Notes under the pieces: model-generated
Seen by the model: only the letters and a program-made list of their open reading frames with translations
Databases searched by the model: none
What the model was told of the DNA's origin: nothing
Made by a program: the position numbers and the translations under genes
Shown here: positions 1 to 7,175 of the stretch, piece by piece
Numbering within the stretch: position 1 is the stretch's first letter
Layout: every line of letters starts with the position of its first letter
Assembly: GCA_020058145.1 (NCBI GenBank)
Contig: JAGVEP010000064.1
Location: 1-9,808 of the forward strand
From: Phycisphaerae bacterium
Lineage (GTDB): Bacteria; Planctomycetota; Phycisphaerae; UBA1845; Fen-1342
DNA: 9,808 nucleotides
Direction of reading: 5' to 3'

Positions 1-1261
1 GCGCCAGCGCCGCGCCGACCGCGCCGCCGCGCGGCACGAGCCAGAGCGCCAGGGCGACGTTGCTGATCACCAATATCAGCCCCGAGCAGACGTTGGCACG
101 AACCCGGTTCGTAACCAGCAGGATTTGCGCGGCCGGAGCACTTACCGCGAACGGCACCGCGCTGGCGAACAACACGACGCTGGGCCAGTACGAATCCGCG
201 TACTGGCCTGGAAACAGCAACCCCAGCAGGTGCGGCCCCAGTACGAGCCAGATGAGCCCGAGGCCCAACACCACGGCCGCTCCCTTGATGCTCAGCTCCA
301 GCATGCGGCGCCGCAGATGTTCGGGATCCGCGAGGCGTGCGGACAGATACGGGAACGCGCTCTGCAGCAGCGCTCCCGGCAGGAGGCGCGCGGCGTTCAA
401 GATCAACAGCGCGATCGCGAACAGGCCGACCACTTCATCTGATCCCGAGATCTTCCGCAGCACGATGACGGTGATCGCAGCGTTCCCGGTGCCCAAGGCG
501 TTGGCGACAATACTCAGGACACCGAAGCTCAGCAAACGGCGCAACTCGCGCAGCGTCGGTGCAAACCAGTGTAGCTGGTCGCGCGTCACCCAAATCAGGA
601 TGGCGAGGTTGGTGGCCGGCGCCAGCGTCACCACGGTGAAAAACCCCTTAAGCTTGAATAGCCAGGTGGCACCGACAAGCAGCAGCAGACTCAACACCTG
701 GGTAACTGAACTCCAGCCGGCCGCACGCTTGATCTCCTTACGTGCTTGCATGAAGACGATCGGCACGCGGGCCAGTGCCGCCAGCGGCAGGTAGGGCACG
801 ACCATCAGCATGAATGTCCGCACGGCCTCTTCTTCGCTGACTGGGCCGACCAAAACGACTGTCATGTAGATGAGGGCACCCAGCGATGACAGCAGCGTGC
901 TCCAGAACAGCCCAGCGCAGTAGAGCTCTCTGCGCCGCTCGTCTGTCACCGGTTCCGCCGCGAACTTCAGTACCGCCGTGGTTATGCCGAGGTCGATGAC
1001 GATTGCGACAAAGTCGGCAATCTGCATCACGTAGGTCATCTGACCCATCTCGCCGACGGGCAGGAGACGGGCCAGGAGAATGCGCCGCAGGATGCCGATC
1101 CCCTGAGTCAGCACCAAAGCGCTCAGCATGTGCGGTACGCCGGTAGACACCAACCTCGCGCTATCCGTGCGCAGCATGTGGAGCAACCGTCGCCCTAAGG
1201 AAGGCGGCTGTCCAGCAACGGCCGGTCCGGAGACGGGAGGAATGCCGCCTTCACCACTCAT
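1..1261 (-). CDS. Wzx-like oligosaccharide flippase (3' end outside the window)
   Basis: This gene runs off the left edge with no stop, so only its first 420 codons are visible. I translated it by hand from the reverse strand. The product is an integral membrane protein of the polysaccharide-flippase (MOP/MATE-like) superfamily. Such proteins move undecaprenyl-linked oligosaccharides across the inner membrane. After a roughly 28-residue Pro/Gly-rich cytoplasmic leader, hydrophobic helices recur at about 45-65, 80-100, 115-140, 150-172, 186-202, 207-226, 245-268, 278-300, 328-350, 360-383 and 390-410. Typical flippase features are the early 'RRILLARLLPVGEMGQ' stretch, with basic residues before a Gly-containing turn, and 'LLPGALLQSAFPYLS' at about 293-307. 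The start ATG at 1261 lies inside the end of the glycosyltransferase gene (11-base overlap), which suggests translational coupling. No good Shine-Dalgarno sequence precedes it. A second ATG at 1177 (residue 29) is a possible alternative start. Family assignment is strong; the substrate is unknown. Confidence 0.9.
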   Translation of the reverse strand, partial: MSGEGGIPPVSGPAVAGQPPSLGRRLLHMLRTDSARLVSTGVPHMLSALVLTQGIGILRRILLARLLPVGEMGQMTYVMQIADFVAIVIDLGITTAVLKFAAEPVTDERRRELYCAGLFWSTLLSSLGALIYMTVVLVGPVSEEEAVRTFMLMVVPYLPLAALARVPIVFMQARKEIKRAAGWSSVTQVLSLLLLVGATWLFKLKGFFTVVTLAPATNLAILIWVTRDQLHWFAPTLRELRRLLSFGVLSIVANALGTGNAAITVIVLRKISGSDEVVGLFAIALLILNAARLLPGALLQSAFPYLSARLADPEHLRRRMLELSIKGAAVVLGLGLIWLVLGPHLLGLLFPGQYADSYWPSVVLFASAVPFAVSAPAAQILLVTNRVRANVCSGLILVISNVALALWLVPRGGAVGAALA

Positions 1262-2519
1262 GCCAGCACTTCGCGATCAACTGCAAGGTGTTCTGCCGGA
1301 AGATTTCCTCGCTGCCCTCTGCGGCCACGAGCGCCACACCGGCGTCGGCCAGACGCTCCCGCAGGCCGGGTTCGGTAATCAAGCGCCGGATGGCGGCCAC
1401 GTAGTCCTCCACCCCACCGTCAACCGCGAATGCGGTCTGGCCGGGTTTGACAAACTGGGTGTAGCTTTCGAGATTGCGGACCACGGGGACGGCCCGGCAG
1501 TACAGCGCCTCGAGAATACTAACCGGAAAGGCATCGAACGGCACGCAGTTCACCGAGCAATGCGCCAGTTGCAACGCCGTGGCCATTTGCTCGGGAGTCA
1601 GCACCGGCGGCATGAGCGCGACGCGCTGCGCGAGTCCGTGCGCCGCCAGCCGCGCGAGCAGCTCCTGCTCGTAGTCCGGCTGACACATGCTGCCGCGCAC
1701 CAGCATCAGGAAAACGTCGTGCCCTTCCTGTGCCAAGGCGATGAAGGCATCAACCGCGACATCTACGCGGTACATGCGATGCAGGTGCCGGTTGTGGATA
1801 ATCACGAACTTGTCCGCAGGCACGCCCCACTCCCGGCGGGCCGCATCCAGCACCTCGGGCGGCCGCGGCGCGAACGTTTCCAGGCGAATGCCGCGCACAA
1901 AGACGCTCAACCGCTGGGGCGGCACTTCAAAATGCTCGCGATAGATGCGCCCGACCGCCGGGCTGGACGTGTGAATGTGGTCGAACTCGCGCAGCACGCG
2001 GATTTCCCGCCGCCGGATGCCGGGGAAGCGCGCCGCGTAGCCCCACAGGTGCGTCAGCAGCCCCGGCCGACGGTCGGGTGCCGGCCAACCCAGGCGTTTC
2101 AACAGGTAGTACGCCGCCATCCCGCCCGCAGTGATGGACTGGAAGTGCAGCACGCCGGGATGCTCGCGGCGGACGATTTCCAGCAGCCGTCCCGCGCGCC
2201 GCCCGCTCTGAAACAGCCGCCAGAGGTAGGGTCGCCAGCGCGTCGTGGTTTCGATCTCGACCGGCTTGAACTCGTGCGACTCGACGGCGGCCGGCAGCGC
2301 CGTGCGACCGCGGATGGCGAGCCGCTGCAGACCGTCCATCAGCGAGTAGCTCGCGTCGAAGGCCTCCTCCACGCCGGGCGCAGTCTTCGGCAACAAATCC
2401 GCGAGCACCACGCGATACCCGGCCGCGCGCAACATCTGGGCCGGGACGCGGACGTGTACGCTGTGGCTGCCGCCCACGACGAGCACGCAGCGCCGCTCCG
2501 AGGCCAGCCCCTCAGTCAT
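1251..2519 (-). CDS. GT-B glycosyltransferase, family 4 type
   Basis: The 422-residue product resembles retaining GT4 glycosyltransferases, which transfer a sugar from a nucleotide donor to a lipid-linked or growing glycan at the cytoplasmic face of the membrane. The N-terminal acceptor-side Rossmann fold begins with 'CVLVVGGSHSVHVRVPAQML' (about 11-30), where the usual loop after the first strand is visible. The C-terminal donor-binding fold starts near 'KFVIIHNRHLHRMY' (about 237-250). It contains the conserved region around residues 329-350, 'SILEALYCRAVPVV'. The classical E-x7-E pair is D329-x7-E337 here, so the first acid is Asp. No membrane segment or signal peptide is evident. I chose the ATG at 2519 because the frame upstream of it lies inside the preceding ligase gene and reads as non-protein-like sequence. 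This start gives an 8-base overlap with the ligase stop (ATGACTGA). The stop overlaps the flippase start in turn. The sugar specificity cannot be read from the sequence. Confidence 0.92.
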   Translation of the reverse strand: MTEGLASERRCVLVVGGSHSVHVRVPAQMLRAAGYRVVLADLLPKTAPGVEEAFDASYSLMDGLQRLAIRGRTALPAAVESHEFKPVEIETTTRWRPYLWRLFQSGRRAGRLLEIVRREHPGVLHFQSITAGGMAAYYLLKRLGWPAPDRRPGLLTHLWGYAARFPGIRRREIRVLREFDHIHTSSPAVGRIYREHFEVPPQRLSVFVRGIRLETFAPRPPEVLDAARREWGVPADKFVIIHNRHLHRMYRVDVAVDAFIALAQEGHDVFLMLVRGSMCQPDYEQELLARLAAHGLAQRVALMPPVLTPEQMATALQLAHCSVNCVPFDAFPVSILEALYCRAVPVVRNLESYTQFVKPGQTAFAVDGGVEDYVAAIRRLITEPGLRERLADAGVALVAAEGSEEIFRQNTLQLIAKCWHEW

Positions 2520-3930
2520 AGCTGCGAAACCAGGCCTTTCCGGTGTCCAGTTCCTGGACGAAGTACTTCCACTTGCCGCGTGCGGTAGGCGGGATGTGGT
2601 CCACGTGCTCGATCCGCACTTCCACACCCGGCAAACGGTCGCGAATCAAGCGCCCGAGCTGGACCTCGTCCGCCGGACTCCAGTCGGGCGTCGTCACGAG
2701 CTTGAGCGTTACCTTACCCTTCTCTTTCTGATGCAACTGGTACTGCCGGATGTTGCGGTACAGATCGCCGTGCACGTTTATGGCCGTCACGTGCGTGAGG
2801 TGCCCGTCGGCGTGGACGATCATCTCCTGGTAATAGTGCCCCTTAACGTCCGTGATCAGCGGGAAGTTTCGCCGGCATTGGGGGCAGCCCGCACCCGCCC
2901 ACGCGGTCCAGTCACCGCTGCGATAGCGGATCATGGGCACAACCGGATTGTAAAAATTCGTGCCGACCATCTGTCCCGACACGCCCGGCGCCGTGATCCG
3001 CTTCCCATCGTCGTCGAGCAGTTCCAAAAAACCATAGGCGGGGTGAACGTGGTAGGCGGTCGAGTATTCGCACTCGCCCGCGAGAACGGTCTGCTCCGCG
3101 TGCCCGTACCAACTGAACATCCGCGTCTTAAGCGTCTGCGCGATCAACTCGCGCTGTTCAGGCGGGAAATTCTCACTGCTGGCGAGCACCGCCTTCAGCG
3201 GCGGCAGATCCTGGATGCCCTGGCGCTTCACATAGAGTGCCAGCACCGCGGCCGCCGACGGATACGTGTGCAGGTACAGCGGGCGGAACCGGCGCAGCAG
3301 GTCCACCAGGGTCGCCAGGTGCTCGTCGCCCAGCATGAAGCTCCGAAAGCAGTAGGCGTTGAGGGGCGGCGCATAATAGTACGCCCGCACGCGGTCCGAC
3401 CGCGGGTCCTCGCCGACCCGCAGAATGATCCGGCGATCACCGGCCCGATAGCCCACGCGCTTCCACATGTCCTGGATGAACGCCACCTCCGAATCCTGCG
3501 AGATGCGGCGGTGCAGACGAAAACGCGTCGGCCGGCCCATGGTGCCCCCCGTCGTCATGTAGAGCGTCTGCCGCTCCGGGATGCCGCGGGCCTGCAGAGC
3601 GTCGGAGTATTCCGCAAGCGTCTGATTGTCCATCGTGGGCAGCAGCACAAGCGCGTCGGTGCCGTCAATGTCCGCTGGCTTGACCCCGTGCTGTTTCCAC
3701 ACTTCCCGGTAGTACGGCACCCGTTCGTACGCGTACGCTACCAGCTCGCGAATCCTGCGGTTCTGATACTCGCGCCACTGTTCGTGTGTCCAGAACTCGC
3801 ATTCCCGCAGAAACTTCAGCACGCGGCCCGTCTGCCGCCGCTGCCGCCACGGCGCTGGCACCCAGCTCTGCACGCGGTCCACGGCGCGCCGCACGCTATC
3901 CGGCAAGCGGTGATAGATTGATTGCCCCAT
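2512..3930 (-). CDS. CapK/PaaK-like adenylate-forming ligase (phenylacetate-CoA ligase family)
   Basis: The 472-residue product belongs to the ANL adenylate-forming superfamily and is closest in style to PaaK/CapK proteins. These activate a carboxylate with ATP, usually towards a CoA thioester, and are often found in capsule and exopolysaccharide loci. Visible motifs in order are the phosphate-binding loop 'TTGGTMGRP' (126-134), the adenine-side 'YGHAEQ' (275-280), the ribose-binding 'RYRSGD' with D340, and a C-terminal 'PTARGKWKYF' whose K453 sits where the catalytic lysine of the A10 motif is expected. The core thus appears intact. A CPQC pair (349-352) follows the GD motif and may form a small metal knuckle, as in some relatives. 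The N-terminal 'RIRELVAYAYERVPYYREVW' (59-78) is typical of this family. The ATG at 3930 is supported by an AGGAG sequence 11 bases upstream; the frame extends further up but would overlap the oxidoreductase gene. The activated acid is unknown. It could be an acyl substituent of the glycan, but that is inference. Confidence 0.92.
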   Translation of the reverse strand: MGQSIYHRLPDSVRRAVDRVQSWVPAPWRQRRQTGRVLKFLRECEFWTHEQWREYQNRRIRELVAYAYERVPYYREVWKQHGVKPADIDGTDALVLLPTMDNQTLAEYSDALQARGIPERQTLYMTTGGTMGRPTRFRLHRRISQDSEVAFIQDMWKRVGYRAGDRRIILRVGEDPRSDRVRAYYYAPPLNAYCFRSFMLGDEHLATLVDLLRRFRPLYLHTYPSAAAVLALYVKRQGIQDLPPLKAVLASSENFPPEQRELIAQTLKTRMFSWYGHAEQTVLAGECEYSTAYHVHPAYGFLELLDDDGKRITAPGVSGQMVGTNFYNPVVPMIRYRSGDWTAWAGAGCPQCRRNFPLITDVKGHYYQEMIVHADGHLTHVTAINVHGDLYRNIRQYQLHQKEKGKVTLKLVTTPDWSPADEVQLGRLIRDRLPGVEVRIEHVDHIPPTARGKWKYFVQELDTGKAWFRSYD

Positions 3931-3941
3931 GGACGTTCTGG

Positions 3942-3946
3942 CTCCT
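3942..3946 (-). promoter_or_regulatory. Shine-Dalgarno site of the CapK-like ligase
   Basis: AGGAG on the minus strand sits right after the oxidoreductase stop and 11 bases before the ATG at 3930. The spacing is long but usable, and it supports this start over the longer open frame that would overlap the upstream gene. Confidence 0.55.
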
Positions 3947-3947
3947 G

Positions 3948-6101
3948 TCACACACGGTTGACGCCGCGGCAAGCCGCATCGATCGTGAAACTCTGCTCCG
4001 TCGCCCGCACCGTGGCCTCAAACGACAAGGGCACGGGCCCTTTCCCGGCCAGGTAGTCCGCCAGCGCGACCAACTCCTCGAAATGCCCCTTGCTGTGTTT
4101 GCCGGCCGCGCTGCCGGCCGAACATCCCGCACCAAAACTGCGGAGGTAGTCGTCGATTACGAACGACTTCCCGTCCCACATCGCCTCCACTCGTTCCTTG
4201 CCGTTTTCTTTGCTCTTGCGGCCCAGAACCGAGTACGTGAGCGTACACAGCGAACCGTCGGCATAGCGCAGGGTCGCTACAAAGTTGTCCCCCGGCGGAC
4301 CGCCCACGCCCGGCGGTGGAGCCGCAACATCCAGTTCCACATGCGGTACGTCGTCGCCCACCAGGTAGTTGAACACGTCCAGCATGTGGCACGCCTCCCC
4401 GATCACCCGGCCGCCGCCCGCCGGCGAATAAATCCAGCTTGTCGGCGGCGCCGGATCGGCGATGACGCGATAGTTGCTGATGACGGGGCCGTGGCGGCCG
4501 GTCAGGAGCTCCTTCAGCCGCACCGTGTGCGGGCTGAAACGCCGATTGAAACCGACCATGTAGTAACGGTCCGTGCTCGCCGCTGCCGCCGTCAGCTCCG
4601 CGAGCTGCGCCGCGCTCAACGCCGCCGGCTTCTCCGTGAACACGTGCTTGCCCGCGCGCAGCGCCGCACCCGCCAGCGGCCCGTGCGTATCGTGCTGCGT
4701 CGTAATCATCACCACTTGTACGTCGGGTTCCGCCAGAAGTTCGGCGGCGTCGTTACACGCCAGCTTCGCGCCGCACTGTCGGGCGACGTCTTGAGCGGTC
4801 GCGGTTTTCCGGTCGCACGTCGCGACGATCTGGTAGCGCTCCGCCAAGGCCGCCAGATTCGGCAAGTGCGTGCCCGTGCAGAAGCCGCCCAAACCAATGA
4901 TCCCGAGCCCGAGCTTGCCACCGCGCGCCGCCGGCGCCGGCCACCGCACGCTCGTGGCCGACTTCTCCGGCGTCGGCGTATCGGCCAGGTCGTACTTCAG
5001 CACGATGGCGAGCGGCCGCTGCGCGCCGTCCGCCATCAGCGCCGCAAACGCCTGCTCCGCCTGCGCGAGCGGATACTCGGCGGCAATCAGGCGATCCAGC
5101 CGCAGCGTGCCGGCCGCGATCATCCCCAGAACCGCCTGCATGTTGCGATTTTCGGTCCAGCGCACGTAGGCGTAGGGGTAGTCCTGGCCGCCCTCCTCGT
5201 AGGCCGGATCATAACGGCCGGGCCCGTAGCTGCACGAGATCAAGAAGTCGATCTCGTGGCGGTAAAACGGCTCGCGCTCGAACTCCAGCGGTACCGCCCC
5301 GACGACCACGACCCGACCCTTGCGGCGTGTCATCTCAATCGCGCTCTGACAGATGCCGGGCACGCTCGTCGCGGCCGTCAGGATAGTCGCGTCGGCCCCC
5401 ATCTGGCCCGTGCGCGTCAAAACCTCGTTGGTCGCCGTCTCCCCGGTCGCCGCGTAGCAGTTCGTAAACCCCAGTTCGCCCGCCTCCGCGACGCGTTGCG
5501 GGTTGGCATCGAAGCCCAGCGTGTGTACACCGCTGGCCGCCAGGAGCTGCAGCGAAATCTGGCCCAGCAGCCCGAGCCCGAGCACGACCGCCGTTTCGCC
5601 AAGCCGCAGCTCGGCCCGCCGCACGCCCTGCAACGCAATCGACGCCACCGTGGCCCCACTCGCCTGGCGCAGGTCACAGTCTGTCGGCAACTTCGCCACC
5701 AGATTGACCGGCACAGCCACAACTTCCGCGTGCGACGCGTACCCCATCCCGGCGCACGCAACGAGGTCACCCACGGCGAGCTGTTGCACGCCTGGCCCCA
5801 GCGCGATGATCCGCCCGGCGCAACTGTACCCCAGCGGCAGGCGCGTCTCGAGCTTCGACCGTACGCGTGCGAGCGTCTTTTTGACGCCATTGACGCGGAC
5901 CATTTCGAGCACTTGCACCACCCGCTGCGGGTGTTCCTTGATCTTGCTGAGCAGGCTGCCGCCGGCCGCCTTGACGCCGGCTACCTCGGTGCCCGTGGAA
6001 ATGAACGAGTACGCGGTCTCTACGAGCACTTGGCCGCGGCCCAGGCCGGGAGCCGGGACATCACTGACCACGATTCGCTTGCCGAGTAGCAGTTGTTTCA
6101 T
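3948..6101 (-). CDS. Bi-domain oxidoreductase: zinc-type alcohol dehydrogenase fused to Gfo/Idh/MocA
   Basis: The 717-residue product joins two NAD(P)-dependent oxidoreductases. Residues 1-370 form a medium-chain dehydrogenase: a GroES-like start with 'FISTGTEVAG' (33-42), a substrate/linker region with 'GYSCAGRIIALGPGVQQLAVGD' split around 91-112, and a nucleotide fold with 'GLGLLG' (175-180). The usual CGSD-type catalytic zinc site is replaced by STGTE, and the four-Cys structural zinc lobe is not seen, so the zinc dependence implied by the family name is doubtful. Residues 371-394 are a Pro/Ala/Thr-rich linker. Residues 395-717 are a Gfo/Idh/MocA enzyme with a Rossmann start 'GLGIIGLGGF' (398-407), the hallmark EKP at 490-492, 'VGFNRRFSP' (516-524) and 'GEACHMLD' (568-575), which holds the likely catalytic His572. 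Fusions of this layout are common in polysaccharide loci and are annotated as bi-domain-containing oxidoreductase. The reaction is probably a sugar oxidation, reduction or epimerisation. The ATG at 6101 follows the secreted-protein stop by 21 bases. Confidence 0.95.
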   Translation of the reverse strand: MKQLLLGKRIVVSDVPAPGLGRGQVLVETAYSFISTGTEVAGVKAAGGSLLSKIKEHPQRVVQVLEMVRVNGVKKTLARVRSKLETRLPLGYSCAGRIIALGPGVQQLAVGDLVACAGMGYASHAEVVAVPVNLVAKLPTDCDLRQASGATVASIALQGVRRAELRLGETAVVLGLGLLGQISLQLLAASGVHTLGFDANPQRVAEAGELGFTNCYAATGETATNEVLTRTGQMGADATILTAATSVPGICQSAIEMTRRKGRVVVVGAVPLEFEREPFYRHEIDFLISCSYGPGRYDPAYEEGGQDYPYAYVRWTENRNMQAVLGMIAAGTLRLDRLIAAEYPLAQAEQAFAALMADGAQRPLAIVLKYDLADTPTPEKSATSVRWPAPAARGGKLGLGIIGLGGFCTGTHLPNLAALAERYQIVATCDRKTATAQDVARQCGAKLACNDAAELLAEPDVQVVMITTQHDTHGPLAGAALRAGKHVFTEKPAALSAAQLAELTAAAASTDRYYMVGFNRRFSPHTVRLKELLTGRHGPVISNYRVIADPAPPTSWIYSPAGGGRVIGEACHMLDVFNYLVGDDVPHVELDVAAPPPGVGGPPGDNFVATLRYADGSLCTLTYSVLGRKSKENGKERVEAMWDGKSFVIDDYLRSFGAGCSAGSAAGKHSKGHFEELVALADYLAGKGPVPLSFEATVRATEQSFTIDAACRGVNRV

Positions 6102-6122
6102 CGTACCTGCGTCTTCCCGAGC

Positions 6123-7028
6123 TCACCGACCCGCCGGCTCGCTGGCCGGCTGACTCGCCGACGATCGCGCCGGCAGGATTCGCGACAGCGCGCGGGCCGC
6201 CTCCACCCAGCGCGTGGCCCCGGGGTAGACGATGGCCGTGTCCTCGTGAATCTGCCGCAGCGCCTCCGGGACGCGCTCGTACGGCCAAAAATCGGGGCCA
6301 CAGCAGTAAACCAGCCGCACCGGCGGGTGGCGGGCCACCGCTTCCAGTTGGCGAACTGCGTTCAGGGTCCCGGCCGCGCCCACGAACTTCGGTGCGTAAA
6401 AACTGGCGTGATCGATAAACCGGACATTTGGCAATTCGCCCACCGTTTCGGCGAGCCGAACGTAGCGCGCCAGGATCTCCCCGTCCATGGCCGCGCTCGG
6501 ATACCAGAGAATCGCATAGTCCACCGGCAACAGGCGCAGGCCCGCACCGAGCTGACCCCAGTTCATCACATATCGGCCGTCTATGTACGACTTGATCGCA
6601 CTCTCGTGCTCGAAGACGATGGTCTTCTCGCCCGTGGCCTCACAGAGCGTCCGAACCGCCTGGGCGATTTTCTGCCAACCCGCCACGGAGTCGAACCCGG
6701 CCGGTATCAGGATGGGTGAGGTCTTGAGCCCCGGAATGATCCGGATGTCCGCGATGCGCGCGTGCAGCCGGCGCAGACGCGGCGCGTCCTCCGGCCCCAC
6801 GGAAATAATCGCTGCGTCCGCTACGAGACGCCACACGAGCAGTCCGTGAGCCGCGTTGTCCAGCGCCTCCTGCCCCGGCCCGAGCTCCAGCCACGGGATG
6901 ATTTTCGGGACGCTCACCGGCGTAGCGCTGTTGCTGTCTGGTGGCATCTGCGCCCGGCTACGGCCCGATCCGACGCCGGTGACGAGCACCAACGCCACGA
7001 ACATCCGCGTCGCCCAGCACATCGGCAT
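6123..7028 (-). CDS. Secreted protein of unknown function, possibly TIM-barrel-like
   Basis: I do not recognise this family. With the ATG at 7028 the product has 301 residues. The N-terminus is a Sec-type signal peptide: a short basic region ('WATR'), a hydrophobic core around 'MFVALVLVTGVG' (9-20), and a plausible signal-peptidase site after SRA at about residue 26. The mature part alternates hydrophobic strands and amphipathic helices ('PKIIPWLEL', 'IRIIPGLK', 'KTIVFEHES', 'DYAILWYPS', 'NVRFIDHASF', 'VRLVYCCGPDFWPY'), much like a beta/alpha barrel. Acidic residues follow several strands, notably E140 and E142 in 'VFEHES', as in glycoside hydrolases, but no catalytic pair can be assigned. 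A Ser/Ala/Pro tail closes the protein. The open frame extends to a GTG at 7157, but the extra 43 residues are Arg-rich and would bury the signal peptide. ATGs at 7022 and 7004 are alternatives. Its place between a GT-C protein and precursor enzymes suggests a periplasmic role in glycan processing; this is inference. Confidence 0.75.
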   Translation of the reverse strand: MPMCWATRMFVALVLVTGVGSGRSRAQMPPDSNSATPVSVPKIIPWLELGPGQEALDNAAHGLLVWRLVADAAIISVGPEDAPRLRRLHARIADIRIIPGLKTSPILIPAGFDSVAGWQKIAQAVRTLCEATGEKTIVFEHESAIKSYIDGRYVMNWGQLGAGLRLLPVDYAILWYPSAAMDGEILARYVRLAETVGELPNVRFIDHASFYAPKFVGAAGTLNAVRQLEAVARHPPVRLVYCCGPDFWPYERVPEALRQIHEDTAIVYPGATRWVEAARALSRILPARSSASQPASEPAGR

Positions 7029-7175
7029 CGTCCATGTCCGGCAGCGGCGCCACCGTTCGCGGCGCAGCGCAAACCAGCCGCGCGCCGGGCCGCACAGGCG
7101 TGCGCCGTTCGCCGATTCTATCGGCCGGTGTGGACTGGGGCTAGAGCGAGTCGGCACCCGCCCGCTTCGCTAGGC

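Noticed and set aside
60..794. A 244-codon open frame on the plus strand
   Set aside because: It is antisense to the flippase, which is open to the window edge and reads as a consistent membrane protein.
1128..2588. A 486-codon open frame on the plus strand
   Set aside because: It lies opposite the GT4 gene and the start of the flippase. The translation is Arg/His/Gln-rich and motif-free.
2596..3921. A 441-codon open frame on the plus strand
   Set aside because: It lies opposite the CapK-like ligase, whose adenylation motifs are intact. The antisense product has no family-like features.
3786..6089. A 767-codon open frame on the plus strand
   Set aside because: It is antisense to the bi-domain oxidoreductase, which has clear cofactor motifs. 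The plus-strand translation is Arg/His/Pro-rich with no recognisable domain, as expected from GC-rich codon use on the other strand.
7029..7157. N-terminal extension of the secreted protein to a GTG
   Set aside because: The added residues are Arg-rich and would place the signal peptide about 45 residues inside the protein.
7141..7174. Possible hairpin (AGCGA and TCGCT arms) between the GT-C gene and the secreted protein gene
   Set aside because: The stem is only five bases with a long loop and no U-tract, so it is not a credible terminator.
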